Assembly (NCBI GenBank): GCA_037176885.1
Contig: JAWWNJ010000052.1
Location: 1,364,001 to 1,428,000 of the forward strand
Origin: Favolaschia claudopus
Lineage: Eukaryota > Basidiomycota > Agaricomycetes > Agaricales > Mycenaceae
Length of the DNA stretch: 64,000 bases
Direction: 5' to 3'
Shown here: positions 42,955 to 54,697 of the stretch, one piece after another
Layout of the letters: each line of letters opens with the position of its first letter
Numbering within the stretch: position 1 is the stretch's first letter
Made by a program: the position numbers and the translations under genes
Notes under the pieces: model-generated
What the model saw: only the letters and a program-made list of their open reading frames with translations
The model's database searches: none
Told to the model about the DNA's origin: nothing

Positions 42955-43230
42955 ATGACCAGACCTTCCAAGAGGATCAAGGCTCGCCAGGGCAATTTAC
43001 AGAAGGCCAGGGATGCTCTGAAACCTGAAGCAGAGGAGGTGGAGGACCAGACAGCACCTGCTCAATGCCCTGGGTTCAAACGTGAAGCTGGACGCACTGA
43101 TTGTTGTTGCCGCAAAATTTTGTTCACTCAGCCAGATTTTCCAACAGTTTCATTCGAACCAAAACCACAATTTCAACAATTCTGGCTAAGATCTTTGCAT
43201 GCACCTTTTCTTGCCAATATTGCAGGTTGA
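42955..43230 (+). pseudogene. Possible DDE transposase C-terminal fragment
   Basis: The frame from the ATG at 42955 has a basic N-terminus (RPSKRIKARQGNLQKARDAL) and then GRTDCCCRKILFTQPDF. A Cys-pair plus RKIL..QPDF block of this kind is, from memory, found just before the last catalytic Glu of some basidiomycete DDE transposases. The frame then becomes unlike any protein and stops. Weak evidence. Confidence 0.3.
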
Positions 43231-44599
43231 AGGTCATACAAAAGGCTGCTCAGGGTACCCCTAAGTCTGAACAACTACCATATCACACCACAATCACCCT
43301 ACATGCGTCTCAAACAGGGATTTGGTTATATTCTCTGCATTATTCACAGTCAAACTACTGCAAACCGAGGCACTCTCGAATTTGTGCAGACTCCTGGTCA
43401 ACGTATACAACGGCAATCTTCTTCAAACTCATACGGGGTAAATGGAACATACCAAACTACAATATAGGATACAAGTTCCGTGAGAAAAACACGTGACCGC
43501 GTCAAAATAGTACAATTTCCGGTTACTTTCTGTGATGACGAGTACTTGTGAGCCGAAACTCGAGGGAATATAGTAATAAGCTTCATGCTGCTCGATTCAA
43601 ACCTCTTCCAAGCAACAAGAGGTGTTTCTACTTCCTCTATACCTTCTCCCTTTTCTCCCCCTTTTCCCTTTCTTTTTCTCTTTTTTCCGTCACGGGACCC
43701 AGTACATTGAAAAAAAAAACCGTGGAGCCAAACTTTGGCCCTTGAACTCACTCAAAACAGACTGTATCGACCCCGAATTTTTGACGAACCTGCAGAACGG
43801 ATGCGGGGCTATTACCCTAGCACAAAAAACTCGGAGTTTTGGTGCATTTTTCATCGAATAATCCGCGGGAAAGCTAATCGTTGCGCTTCCCAGTTTACGA
43901 CTGTACTCGTACCTACCACAGTACCTACTATTAGCTACACAGAGGCGCACAGTAGCGACATATGCCCTAAAGGGCCTGAAACGTTACTTAATAAATTGCA
44001 AGCTTCCCCATTCATCGGTATAGGGCTCCGGAATGCAGATGCTTACAAATCTCCGTCCAAATGCTTTGTAATACACAATCTTTGCAAAACTTCAAAAGCT
44101 TCAACGCTGGCTCTACTGGTTATCTTCAACACTTCTTGATTTCTCCTTCGGCGCGGCCTCAACTTTTGAAAGGGATGCTCCAAATCCAGAGCTTTCTCCA
44201 GCTTCCTTTCATTTCGCGTCAAATGGTCGCATCCTCTCAAATTACAATAGTTTCAAGGCTCCTGATTGTTTCAATGTTCCGCTATTCAGTTCCTCGAATA
44301 CTCGGTGTCCCTTCTCAATTGCTCAAGCTCAATGCCATTTATCTGCGGAATCTTGGCAATGGCCGCAAAGTGCCCGGCTGCCGGAGCGAAGCGGAGGCGT
44401 GTCTTGTATTAGTATATTTTGCGCTGGCTGTACAGGATTCTGCTGCACCGGAGGTGGCTCTGAACCTTGAGGTCTACATGTTGGTGACGGAGGTGAACCT
44501 TTGCATATCCTGGTCTTCATTCTGTCCTGCTAAAATACCAGCATTCCCAGCTATTCCCAGTGTTCTGCATCTCAGCAATTCGGCCAGCTGTGCGAGGTG
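43231..44599. other. No recognisable feature
   Basis: Low-complexity C/T tract at about 43620-43690. A 21-bp string GCCGGAGCGAAGCGGAGGCGT-like at about 44381 also occurs at about 57229. No gene recognised. Confidence 0.35.
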
Positions 44600-44601
44600 T
44601 A

Positions 44602-46175
44602 CAGTGGTGGCAAATAGAAATTGCCGTGGCTTTTTGGCCAAAATCTTGCTGTATACTTCACCGAATGACCTGAAATAAGATGTAGAGATAAATATATGAT
44701 ACTACTGTACCACTTAGAATACTCAGCTATCTATTATGCCCTGACGATGCATCAATAACAGGACAGTTTCTGATTATTGCCATATCTGGAAAAGCTCAAT
44801 GTATCCTCAGCAAAAAAGTGTCATAACAGGATGAAAGTATTTGAAAAACAATGCTAGTTATCACTTTGATTGACTGGAATTGAACCTCATTTGAGCTCAC
44901 AACGGCTGCTTGAAGTTGGTCCTTTTAGCTATTTTCTCTGCATTTTCAGCTATTTTGTGTGAAAATAGCCAACTTTGAGCGGCTGCTGTGAGCTCAAGTC
45001 AGGGTCAATTCCATTCAACCAAAGTGGAAGCTAGGACTGTTTCTTAAGTACTTTCATTCTATTATGACACCTCTTCGCTGAGGGTTCATTGTGTTTTTCC
45101 GAATATGGCAAAAATCGGAAATCATCCTATGATTGATGCATTCTCAGGGCATAATACTCGGTATTGACAAAAGTAACCGTTAATCCGACGATTGCTTCGC
45201 GACCACGTGATATTTCTCCAAGACTTCGAGTTTGAAAAATACGTCGGGATATTCCTTAAACCTACACAAGTTGTTGTGGGCAACCTCTCTTCCTGAGGCT
45301 CTTCAGAGCCAGCGCAATTTTGGCAATAGCCTGAAATTCACCTGTGTCTTTCAACTTCTGCTCATTGTTCAACGGAAATCTTAGCAACTGCGGTTCCAGA
45401 CCACTTTCGGCTACCTCTAGCTTGCACATGTGATCTATTCCAATGTTTTTGCACACTTCCTTTGTCTAGTAAGGTGGTAAACAAGTCTACAATCCGGAAA
45501 ACTCTTCGGCCCCTTACTTGACCAAACATGGGGAATTACGGAAGCCATGGTGGCCTACTCTGGGATAAAAGTATATTGAATGTGTAGGTGATAGGGTTCA
45601 GCACTGTCATGGATTAGAAATTAACCAAGACTGTAGCTAAATTCTTTGCTCTTAGCATCTTTGAACGGTCACGCAATGATTTGGGTCCGTGCAGGAGGGA
45701 TGGTTGAAATAGAACCAGTCCAATGTTGACAAGAAATTGATGCAATCAGAGATTTGGGGCAGTGAGGGACTGAAATGAATCCCCAAGTATAACCTACCGT
45801 CCGAGGGCATGTTCTTGAACTTCAAGAAAATTGGAAATGCAGTCATTTATTGCAACAAACAGTGCAAAAGAGCCGCAAATTACAATCCGCCGAGAAATCA
45901 GTTGTGCTTGATGGATTGGTGCAGGCCTTTGTCGGGTGCCGTTTAAAACATGCAGGAGAACATTCTGATGCATTTAAACCTATTACATACTGCAATATTC
46001 GGACCATACGAGTCGATTCACGGTTACTTTTGTCAATACCGAGTATATTGCTGACTAATCTAAGAGGTACAAAAGTATCACATACCCATCTCTACATCTT
46101 ATTTGAGGTCATTCGGTGAAGCATACAGCAAGATTTTTACCAAACAGCCACGGCAATTTCTATTTGCCACCACTG
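44602..46175. mobile_element. TA-flanked MITE of the CAGTGGTGGCAAATAG family, with nested element
   Basis: Inverted ends of about 90 bp, TA at 44600-44601 and 46176-46177. Its sequence without the insert (about 685 bp) matches the 672-bp copy at 62703-63374, including an internal palindrome around TGAGCTCACAAC. A second MITE (45157-46043) is inserted in its right half. Confidence 0.9.
45157..46043. mobile_element. Nested TA-flanked element, 887 bp
   Basis: Inverted ends CTCGGTATTGACAAAAGTAA, TA at 45155-45156 and 46044-46045. Removing it restores the host MITE as seen in the copy at 62703-63374. A minus-strand open stretch (45262-45470) looks coding-like (KEVCKNIGIDHMCKLEVAE) but is unassigned. 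Confidence 0.88.
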
Positions 46176-46319
46176 TAAGCTGAAGTTGCTGGCCATTCCA
46201 GTTAAACCTGAACAAAATTTCATTGCTGTACAGGCAATCTCCGGTGTACAGGGCTATCCAGAATGCGATTGACACGCTCTTGCCCCTGAGCTGCATTTCA
46301 TATGCGCTGTGGAGTATGT

Positions 46320-46562
46320 GGAGGCGTAGACCTATTTACAGCAGTTTGCAGATGTAATGACACCACGTCGCATCACATGAGAAGAAAGCACAAAAAATAC
46401 GTGTTCTTCTCTCCTTCGTATCTCTCTCTTTTCGACGACAGACAAATAGCATGATTTTAGTATCGGAGGACTCGCCGTAATCCGGGCTTCAAAACGACTA
46501 TCTTTTATCGCTGAAATCCTGACTTCATTTTGGCCGACATCCACCTTGCTCGTCATCACTGT
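46320..46562 (-). repeat. Dispersed coding-like repeat, copy 1
   Basis: The minus strand reads KVDVGQNEVRISAIKDSRFEARI and continues to a TTTTTTGTGCTTTCTTCTCA segment. It is similar along its length to 50510-50745 on the plus strand. Divergence is moderate. It could be a decayed exon of a multicopy gene or the body of an unnamed element. Confidence 0.5.
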
Positions 46563-48780
46563 AGGGAGAAGTCACAGCCGGAACAGCCGCGCGCGCGCTG
46601 GCTCGTTCGGCCGTGGCATGGGGCCAGCCTGACCGCGCGACCGCGGTCGGCATGACTGTGCCCGCACGGGCATCTCAGCTGCGTTATGGCCAATTTCGCG
46701 GTCAACATGTCGACCGATCTATCCAAAGAAATTCCCGTTAGCAAGCGACATAACAGAACATATGTTCGCGATACCTGTAGAACCCTACCTTCAGCTTCAA
46801 CTGGGCCGCAAAGCCGACCTATACAAAAGTCACGAGAGTGAAGCCGGCACCGTCTTGAGAGTCACGTCACTCAATAAATCTAGATTGGATGCTGACTTGC
46901 TGAATTTTAGAGTCGAAACGGCGCGTTTGATGGCGCGAGGCGGGGACTTAGGTGTTGTCCGGGCAGAAGACGGCGGGGTCGGGATAGTTGGTGGCGGCGG
47001 GAGACGAAGGTGGTGACGGCGAGAGAAGCGCGGGGGATTGCGGTCGCGTAGGAAACGGTCTTGAGAGAGCGGCGAAGAGGGAGAATTGGGAGAAGGGAGT
47101 AGCGGGAGCGCCGTGTCGAGGGCTTGAGGGGCAGGATTGGTGGAGGCATCGGAAACGAGCGAATGGCGGTGGTGTGGAGCTTGGATGGAGGATTCGAGGT
47201 AGAAGGCGGAGTGTTGGCGAGGAAGGCAGCGGCGTCAAAGCCTGATTGACGACATGCTGTCAAGTTCCCTTGGGGACGATGGCGGCGGGCGGCGGTAGCG
47301 AATAGGACTTGGGTGGGATTGCGAGGTAGGCGGTAGTTGGGCTGAGGAACGGCGGCGAAGTAGACATAGCGTAGAGTAGACACAGGGAACGTGGGGGAAA
47401 GTGGCGGCGGGGCGTCAGCATCGTCATAGAGAGAGGGAGGTAAGGGTCAGGCTTGCGTGAGCGGGCGTGGGCGGCGTTGCTAATTGAACGAGCGCATCTT
47501 GACGGCCCTCGAGTGTGGCGTTCGTTTATAGGGAAGTGAGCACGGTTTCATGTGGCGCGTGGTCGAAGTCAAAACGACGGGCAGGCGGATATCGAAGTCA
47601 GGAAATTTGGTGGGCGCCGGCAGTGGGCATTGAGGACAGCACGTCGGGTGCGGAAACGTTGACGGGGGCGAGACAGAGAGTCTGTAGGTGCGGGTTGCTG
47701 AGGTGGTGGTGTAAGGGAAGGAGAGAGTGACTGAGGGCAGGGTGATTACATTAGCGCAAGTACGAAAAAAAGTGAAACCCGACGCACATGCGCGACATGT
47801 GCACTCGTCACCGAGGCACTGGGAACAGGGTTGGGGAGGTGGCGGGTGTCCGGGCGGAATGAGCTGTAGGAGAGGGAGGAGGAACGAGGAGGGGAGACGC
47901 ATCTTCGGCGCCGAGCTTCATGATGGACAGATGGAGCTGAAGGGGGGTGAATGAGTCCGACGAGAGGGAGAGAATAGAAGAAACATGCACCTTTGATCAG
48001 CATATAAGCTGGTCGGTGGCGTGTTGCGAAGATTGGCGTTGATTGGGAGCGGTGGACGAGGCGGAACGCTGTGGAGTGTCGAGGCGCTTGAAGCTGAGTC
48101 CCTCTGCATGATCTCCCATCAAGTCTTGAAGCTAGTTGTAAAGTATCGAGAGAGTGAGGAGCGCGTGTATCAGCGATGCAAACGACGGTCATACCGGGTC
48201 ATACCGTGTCCCTCGTGTCAGTCAAAGAGAGGCGGGAGGGAATAGCTGGCAAGCTCACAAGAGTTAAAAGGCTTCACAGTCGTCAGAGCACTCGCATGAG
48301 GCATGTGGACGCGTCTTACGGGCGCGAAATGGCGATGGCAGTCGGAGACGCGATCAGCCTCAGAGCCCGAAATTTGGGCCTCATCGGGACGTTTCAGCGG
48401 CGTGGGACGTGTCGATAGCCTGCATGAGTTGGCTTGTATCATCTTCAGGCGCGTAGAGGCACGGGAAGCCGCGGGACAAGCCACAAGATGAAGGAAGAGG
48501 GAAAGGAGCGATGTGTTACATGTCACTGATGTCATAGATCACATGACTGACGCGTCGCGTTTTTGCCAAGTCCGAAAGTCGCGTTTCGAACGGTTCGGCC
48601 GAAAATTCTCAAAAATTCAGATAAATTCCAAAATTATTGGTCCGCTGTGCTGGTGGGTCCCTTGAATCTCCCATGAGTATGCGGCCTGTATTTCTTCCCA
48701 ACTGTGTAAATTTTTAGGATGCCAGGTTTTTGCCAGATTCAACAAATTGAAATCTGCCCCGAAGACACCAACTGTGAGTT
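46563..48780. other. GC-rich region without an assignable gene
   Basis: Long frames on the minus strand are rich in Pro, Ser, Arg and Thr, overlap each other in several frames and show no domain or phase-consistent splicing. A promoter or long leader is possible but not supported. Confidence 0.3.
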
Positions 48781-48809
48781 AAGCATGAGCGCCAGATACG
48801 GTGCTCTTC

Positions 48810-48993
48810 ATTGGGGGAGCTTGCCCCCCCTTTTGTCAGAGCCGACACTAAATGGTGATGAGGCTGTGCTGGAGCGTTGATGGGTATCGTAAATCAGTAT
48901 GTGCCGTGATTGGGGGAGCTTGCTCCCCCTTTATCAGAGCCGTCACCGAAAAGCAATAAGCTGTGCTCTTGCACTTTTTGATGGGTATCGTAA
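48810..48993. repeat. Tandem duplication with GGGGGAGCTTGC hairpins
   Basis: Two units of about 84 bp (48810-48892 and 48909-48993) run from ATTGGGGGAGCTTGC to GATGGGTATCGTAA. Each unit starts with a hairpin (GGGGGAGC...GCTCCCCC in the second). Confidence 0.75.
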
Positions 48994-49315
48994 CTTCCGA
49001 TGCGATCAATGAAGCCGTGATAAATCGTTGTTCCAGTATAATGCCGTGCTGTTCCTGCTGATCTGTTGGCAACACTGCTTGATGCTGTCTGATGGAAGCA
49101 TGTGCTGCACTGATTGAACCTGCTCCCATGCATAGACACTGCTGAGTTCATGGGTTGTACTACATTCTACTACCAAGAATTTTACATCAATTTCTTCCGC
49201 CCTGTTCCCCAGTTTGTACTTCTCTGATTGCAGGATCAGTAGAAGACAGTCTCGGACTCTGAATTCCAATTTGCAGCCAAATCAGTTCGGCCTAAAAATA
49301 TCCGCGTCTGTAATC

Positions 49316-49350
49316 TGCGCAAGCTCGCCCTACTGTAGGCCAGGAACTGG
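49316..49350. repeat. Short repeat GCAAGCTC..CTGTAGGCC, copy 1
   Basis: It matches 49794-49830 with several differences; both contain GTAGGCC(A/G)GGAA..CGGCATACAAA-like sequence. Confidence 0.5.
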
Positions 49351-49954
49351 CATACAAATCATATTGAGAACATGTCCCGATACTGATATCACTGATGGTC
49401 TGTGATCCAGCACAAGACCGCCTGATCCAGAGTGATGTAGTGCTGACAATGATGGAACGCTCTGGCAGTGTCTTTTCTGCTTCTAATCTCGATGCCTGCA
49501 TCCAGTTCACCGCTTCATGCATAAAACAGATGTCAGACCATAAGTAGCCTTCAAATTTGCGAGGTACTGTATGCAGACAATAGTTTTCATGAATTTCTTC
49601 AGGTCTTGAGCTTGCACAACCAACACACAACTCGCAAATTCCGTCATCAACATTCCCGCAGTCCTCTTCAGCATCGCCAAAGTCCAATCGTCTTAAAATT
49701 ATCCTACCGCTTCCATAGTAAACTAAACCTAACATAGTAAACCTAATTATATACTGTACAGTGTACATGCATTGAATTTGAAATGCGGATTCGTGCAAGC
49801 TCCCCCATCTGTAGGCCGGGAATCCGGCATACAAAACCTACGTATTTTTTAGGCTGTTTCAGTGGAAGCTGTCAGGTCGTACAAGCTCAAGTGTCCACGA
49901 CGCGAATCAGAACAGGATTGATTGCTAAAAATTAAAATGCCGTCGATTGCCGCC

Positions 49955-50401
49955 AATGAGACTTGCCGTTTTTTTCCCGCGAGCGTTCCCAAAACGGAAG
50001 TCACCGCCATTTTAGTTCATTTTCATAGTGGGAGACCTTCTGAGAACATTTTGAGGCCTTGGAAGATTGAAGAGGTTTCACAGAAAGATTTTGGCCGCTC
50101 TGCTTACCCTTTAGATGCTCTCGCTGAAAGCCTTTCGTTAAAGCGACCATTTCTGATCAATTCCGTTTTGGTAGGTCCGACGTACGTCCGATTATCTCCG
50201 ACATCCTCTCTCTCTCGACATTTACGCATCGTACAAGAACACAATTTAGGCTGGATGCATAGGATAATCCTACCGAAACACATTTGTATCCTTACTTAGG
50301 TCAAAAAATTGAGCTGTGCTCCCAAAAGAACTCAAATGAACTAAAATGGCAATGACTTCCGTTTTGGGAACGCTCGCGGGAAAAAAACGGCAAGTCTCAT
50401 T
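49955..50401. mobile_element. TIR element, 447 bp
   Basis: Inverted ends of about 65 bp begin AATGAGACTTGCCG and contain a run of seven T and CCCGCGAGCG. No clear target duplication. The TIRs read as mirrored open frames, which has no meaning for coding. Confidence 0.8.
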
Positions 50402-50509
50402 ATTTTCCGGAACAGCTGTAAACTTGCACATATGCCAAGAGCGACCAAAAATGCCTTCCAAGCGCGCCTACACATGGGCGATTCCGTCCAGAATTGCGCC
50501 GAGGAGCGC

Positions 50510-50745
50510 GACAACGGTGGAGAAGCTGAATGTCAAGTGGATGTCGGCCAAAGTCAAAGCCGGAATTTTGCCAATAAAATAACAGCGTCTTGAGGCCCGG
50601 ATGAAGGCGACCTCATACATACAAGAATAGTCGATATTGGGCAAGAAACGAGCAAGAACGAGGCGATACAAGAAGACGTGTTTTTTGTGCTTTCTTCTCA
50701 TGTGATGCGATGTGGTCTGCAAACCGCTGTAATTTAATTTTGCTT
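50510..50745 (+). repeat. Dispersed coding-like repeat, copy 2
   Basis: Similar to the complement of 46320-46562. It reads KWMSAKVKAGILPIK before a stop. Confidence 0.5.
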
Positions 50746-51189
50746 GATAGAAAGCATTGACTGATTGATCTGGCTCATACATGCAGTAACAGAAGATAAT
50801 GTGGAAAATTAAGCTGTTGAGTGCTAATGCTAAGCGCTAAAAAAATCAGCTGCAACAAGCCTGCAAGTAGCACTTGAGTAGCAAGCACTAAGCAAATGGC
50901 TAGAAGTGTACGTAAGAAATACCAAAATACACGTTATAGAGGAGAGAAAGAAAAGAGGGAGCACATCCATTGAGCAACTACACCTACTATATAGGTTTGA
51001 TATAGGTAGGACATATCTATCCATGAGGTTGAAGCTTCGAGCATGAAGCGGCAAAGAGGTTCAATTCTGTTTCGGCGCGCGTTCCGAGGTCACGTGACAT
51101 AGACAGTTGCATGACTGACTGCCGGCCGTTCCCGAAGTCCGGAGTCAGGACTCCAGCAGAAGGGAAGGAGTAATTGAACGATGAAAACT
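50746..51189. other. No recognisable feature
   Basis: AT-rich, with no frame of note. Confidence 0.4.
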
Positions 51190-51475
51190 TAGCTCTAATT
51201 TAACCTACCTGCGGCGTAGTTCACAGCTGTTCCAAAGCTGTCGAGCGGAGAAACAGCAATGAATTCCTAATCCGGCGAGCTCAGAATGCGAAGGTGGTGG
51301 AAATTCAGCCTCCGCAGGCCGCAGTGATACGAAAGATGCTGAATCAAATCAATGAATGAATGCAACCAGCCAGCTCAAGAGAAATCGACGATATAAAACT
51401 TGCCGGAAGGAGATACTGCACCGCCGACTCGCCATCTCGTTAAAGAACGGTTAATAGTACAAAAACAGGGAAATG
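51190..51475. repeat. Inverted counterpart of 55885-56135
   Basis: The minus strand here aligns with the plus strand at 55885-56135 (CCGTTCTTTAACGAGATGG... to ...ACTACGCCGCAGG). The copies diverge by substitutions and small indels. At 55812-55930 the plus strand reads as a short open exon from an ATG (ending in SLTRWSLGSAASPS) before a GTAAGT donor, so the pair may derive from a gene's first exon and intron. Confidence 0.55.
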
Positions 51476-51717
51476 CTCAACCCAATGCTCAAGCTCGAAA
51501 AAAAGACCAGTTGCTAGAGAGGCACATCCTGAGAATCTTGACCTCTGCTATACGCTGGCCTGGACTGAAGCAAGCTTCCCCTCCTATGTGGACCATTGTC
51601 CGCATACATCTTATTAAATTGATACCATGTCCCAGATCATCGATGAAATAAGGGGGTGTAGTGGAGGTGCGGTGAAGGACCCCATATAATATGATATATT
51701 GAGTAACATTCCTTGTC

Positions 51718-51800
51718 TTGCACCTTGGTGTAACAGTTAGTAATGGGGATCCATTTTAGTGCATGTCCCGATGGTCGAGCGGTCGAATCCCACTCCGGTT
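51718..51800 (+). repeat. tRNA-like / SINE-like segment
   Basis: TTGGTGTAACAGTTAGTA resembles a tRNA D-arm (A box) and GGTCGAATCCCACTCC a T-arm (B box), spaced as in a tRNA. The stems pair poorly, so a tRNA-derived SINE or pseudogene is more likely than a working tRNA. Confidence 0.3.
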
Positions 51801-52161
51801 AATAATCAAATACCTTGTCTTAAGCCAGTCAGTAGTTTAGTTACTTCACGTTTGTAACTTTGAATTTGAATGGTTTCAGGAAAGTGAAGTCGTAGTGGGC
51901 CAATAATCTATTAAGTATACAAAGGACGGGCGCTGTATCCCCTGCTAACAAGACAAGTTAGACAAAGAGATAACTTGATTGGCTGCTCAAGCTGTCACAT
52001 GCTGATGCGTGCGGTAATGTCTCTCACGGGAACTTCTCCATTCCGAGGGTGATTCGAGATTCCCACGGTGGGTCATTGTTTTCCCTTCTCCAAGGGGAAA
52101 TCCCTCGGCCGGTAAAACGCGTTTTCGGCACCCAGAAAAGCCTCGGAATGACCGATTTTTC

Positions 52162-52410
52162 GGGCTCATTCATACGGAACCTACGTCATGTGATCAAATG
52201 TGACGCTCCTTTTTGGGCGATTTCCTTGTTTTCAACCCCTTTTGACCGAATTATGGCATAATTCCATGGGTTTGGATACGAAGATAACTGCATTTAGCTT
52301 TTCCCAGGTTTTTTTTGCCCGATAGCTGATGCCGATGATTTATTGAAAGAATTTTGGTTAATGGAGTGTGACATTTGATCACATGACGTAGGTTCCTTAT
52401 GAATGAGCCC
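52162..52410. mobile_element. TIR element, 249 bp
   Basis: GGGCTCATTCATACGGAACC at the left is matched inverted at the right end, with about 48 bp of TIR and few mismatches. No clear target duplication. Confidence 0.8.
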
Positions 52411-52742
52411 TATTACCTCCTATTAGGGTTGCGGAACAAACTCCCGGGGGTACAACAAAGTCGGTAATTTACCCACGAAAATTTTGGCCGGGTCCCCGCC
52501 CGTCTTCTCTCTCTAGCATATCACCTCTGTGGTCGTCGTCGTCGCTCGCGCGGCGCTCCGCGCCGCGCTCGCTCCTCCTCCTCCCGATGATTTATTGAAA
52601 GAATTTTGGTTAATGGAGTGTGACATTTGATCACATGACGTAGGTTCCTTATGAATGAGCCCTATTACCTCCTATTAGGGTTGCGGAACAAACTCCCGGG
52701 GGTACAACAAAGTCGGTAATTTACCCACGAAAATTTTGGCCG
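52334..52742. repeat. Direct duplication of 157 bp around a GC-rich spacer
   Basis: 52334-52490 and 52586-52742 are identical by eye and lie either side of a 95-bp CG/CTC-rich spacer. The unit contains the right end of the 52162 element and the left end of the 52678 element. Confidence 0.85.
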
Positions 52743-53949
52743 ATGTAATAAATGTAATTTACGTGGTAATTTACTATTATCACGTGATTATGTGATGCTG
52801 CTATTTTCCGCCGTTTCTGGTCGATTTTTTGGAAATTTTTCTCGCTGGTCCTGTACCATCTGCACCTACAATCGGGTAGCATGATGACCAGGCTTCACAG
52901 CAGACCAAAAAAATTCAAGAAATAATCTAGCGCAAAAATTGACTAATCACTATGTCAACCCTATGCTGTCCTATACAAGGCACTTGTCGGATCGGAGGTC
53001 GGTAGAAGATATTTACATACATCCATGAGCCATATTTGAGGGGAAGGTCGATCCCTCTTATTCGGGATTATGTAATATTCCTCGGCTTTGATCTGTGCAC
53101 CATAGGACTACAATGCACTGAAGGAACGTATAGAGAGCCTCAGATTACATTTCAAAGCCGTCGGGAGCATGTTCTGAAATTTCTTTTCATTTTTTTGGAC
53201 GGAATCTGCATGTTTTGATCATATTACGAGATTTTCTGAATTTCCCTTCTTTCGAACTGCGTGAGGTACTGTGGGCTTGTCGCTTGATGTATCGACATCC
53301 TAAATACACAAAGTAAGTGAAATGGGTCGAAAACTCATTGATTGGTTTTTCAAACACCGGGCATGCACTCGGTCGGCAAATTCCACTCGTAGATACGGAT
53401 TTCGATATCCCAGCGCTGAGATTCGACTATAAAACACTCTCTACTACCTTTCACTACATTTTGTTCACCCAAAAACCAACCAAGGTCCTTTGACCCCCTG
53501 CTAGTAACCTGCACTTTGCCTGAGTAGACATATTGACAAAAAGTGATTTGTATTGAACAGATTCTCCAAATTTCGTGCTCAAAAATAGCCTGTACAACAC
53601 ATCCATACCAGCGCTGCATTGCCAAGGCCATCCGGATGCTCAAATGCAAGCAAAACAACCTCACCGAACGATGCCGCGCTCACTTGAAACTCAGATGATC
53701 AGTGACTAAGCTCCGGACCGGTTACCGAATAAGAGGGATCGTCAGTGTTCTCGCCATATTTTGAGTGCGTGAGGACCCCAGGGACACCTCCTGGCATCCA
53801 CAACAGCAGAGGTACCTTATCATGTGAACAAGGTGTTGGTGGTATATTACACCGAGTTTTCGGACAAAGGTAACAAATAGGTGACTTACCTGTCACGTGA
53901 CCGCGGTAAATTACAATATTAATTTACCACCGACTTTGTTCCGCAACCC
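52678..53949. mobile_element. TIR element, 1272 bp, TA-flanked
   Basis: The end GGGTTGCGGAACAAA and its inverted copy TTTGTTCCGCAACCC at 53949, with TA at 52676-52677 and 53950-53951. GTAATTTACC motifs repeat inside both ends. Small minus-strand frames (53350-53664 and 53699-53896) are not recognisable. Confidence 0.8.
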
Positions 53950-54090
53950 TATCCTGAATTTTTATGAAAAGAAAGCATTCCAAACGTCCTATCTTCCTAG
54001 TCTCGTGACCAGCCTCTCACGACATCCCAAACTTGTCCCAAACTGGGAACCCAGTCGTGAGAGTCTGGAACTATCATCGGCCAAGTAACA

Positions 54091-54313
54091 CTGTGCAGTC
54101 AAAGTATCATGAAATTCCTCATGTTTTTCACGACGATTCATTAGAAAGTTCACGAGGAATTGTCACGAAATTCATGATGTACTCTTGAAATTCACGACGC
54201 AACATCATGAAAGTGCATCGTGAAATTCATTACGGTTATGGGAACATTCATGACGTTATTTTCATGACATTTTGTTGTGGATTCAAAACGATAACATCAT
54301 GATTTTTGGCAGT
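54091..54313. mobile_element. Small element of TCATGAAATT motifs
   Basis: It starts CACTGTGCA and ends TTGGCAGTG (CACTG inverted ends with a following TCATGA). Between them TCATGA(A)ATTC or its complement recurs about ten times. Compare the GTGAATT region at 20520-21170. Confidence 0.55.
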
Positions 54314-54449
54314 GAAAAGGAGCAAAATGTGAAAGAAGTCAGACGGAATCGAACTGATGACGCCTGCCTGTCACTGCGAACTGAAACCAGGTGCATACAT
54401 CCAAGTCAGCCAAAATGGATTTACTAGCCCCAGCTTGTTACACCATATA

Positions 54450-54697
54450 CAGTGGTGGCAAATAGAAATTGCCGTGGCTTTTTGGCCAAAATCTTGCTGT
54501 ATGCTTCACCGAATGACCTCAAATAAAATGTAGAGATGGGTATGTGGTACTTCTGTACCTCTTAGAACACTCAGCAATATATTATGCCCTGAGAATGCAT
54601 CAATCATAGGATGATTTCCGATTTTTGCCATATTCGGAAAAAACACAATGACGGTTCAGCGAAAAGGTGTCATAATAGGATGAAAGTACCTGAATAC
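54450..54697. mobile_element. Half copy of the CAGTGGTGGCAAATAG MITE
   Basis: The left TIR and left half match the elements at 44602 and 62703. The right half and right TIR are missing. Confidence 0.85.

Noticed and set aside
46907..48192. Proline/arginine-rich proteins on the minus strand
   Set aside because: Overlapping frames in a GC-rich stretch, no motif and no consistent splicing.
49922..50461. Two small genes with nearly the same protein sequence on opposite strands
   Set aside because: They are the two TIRs of the 49955-50401 element read outwards.
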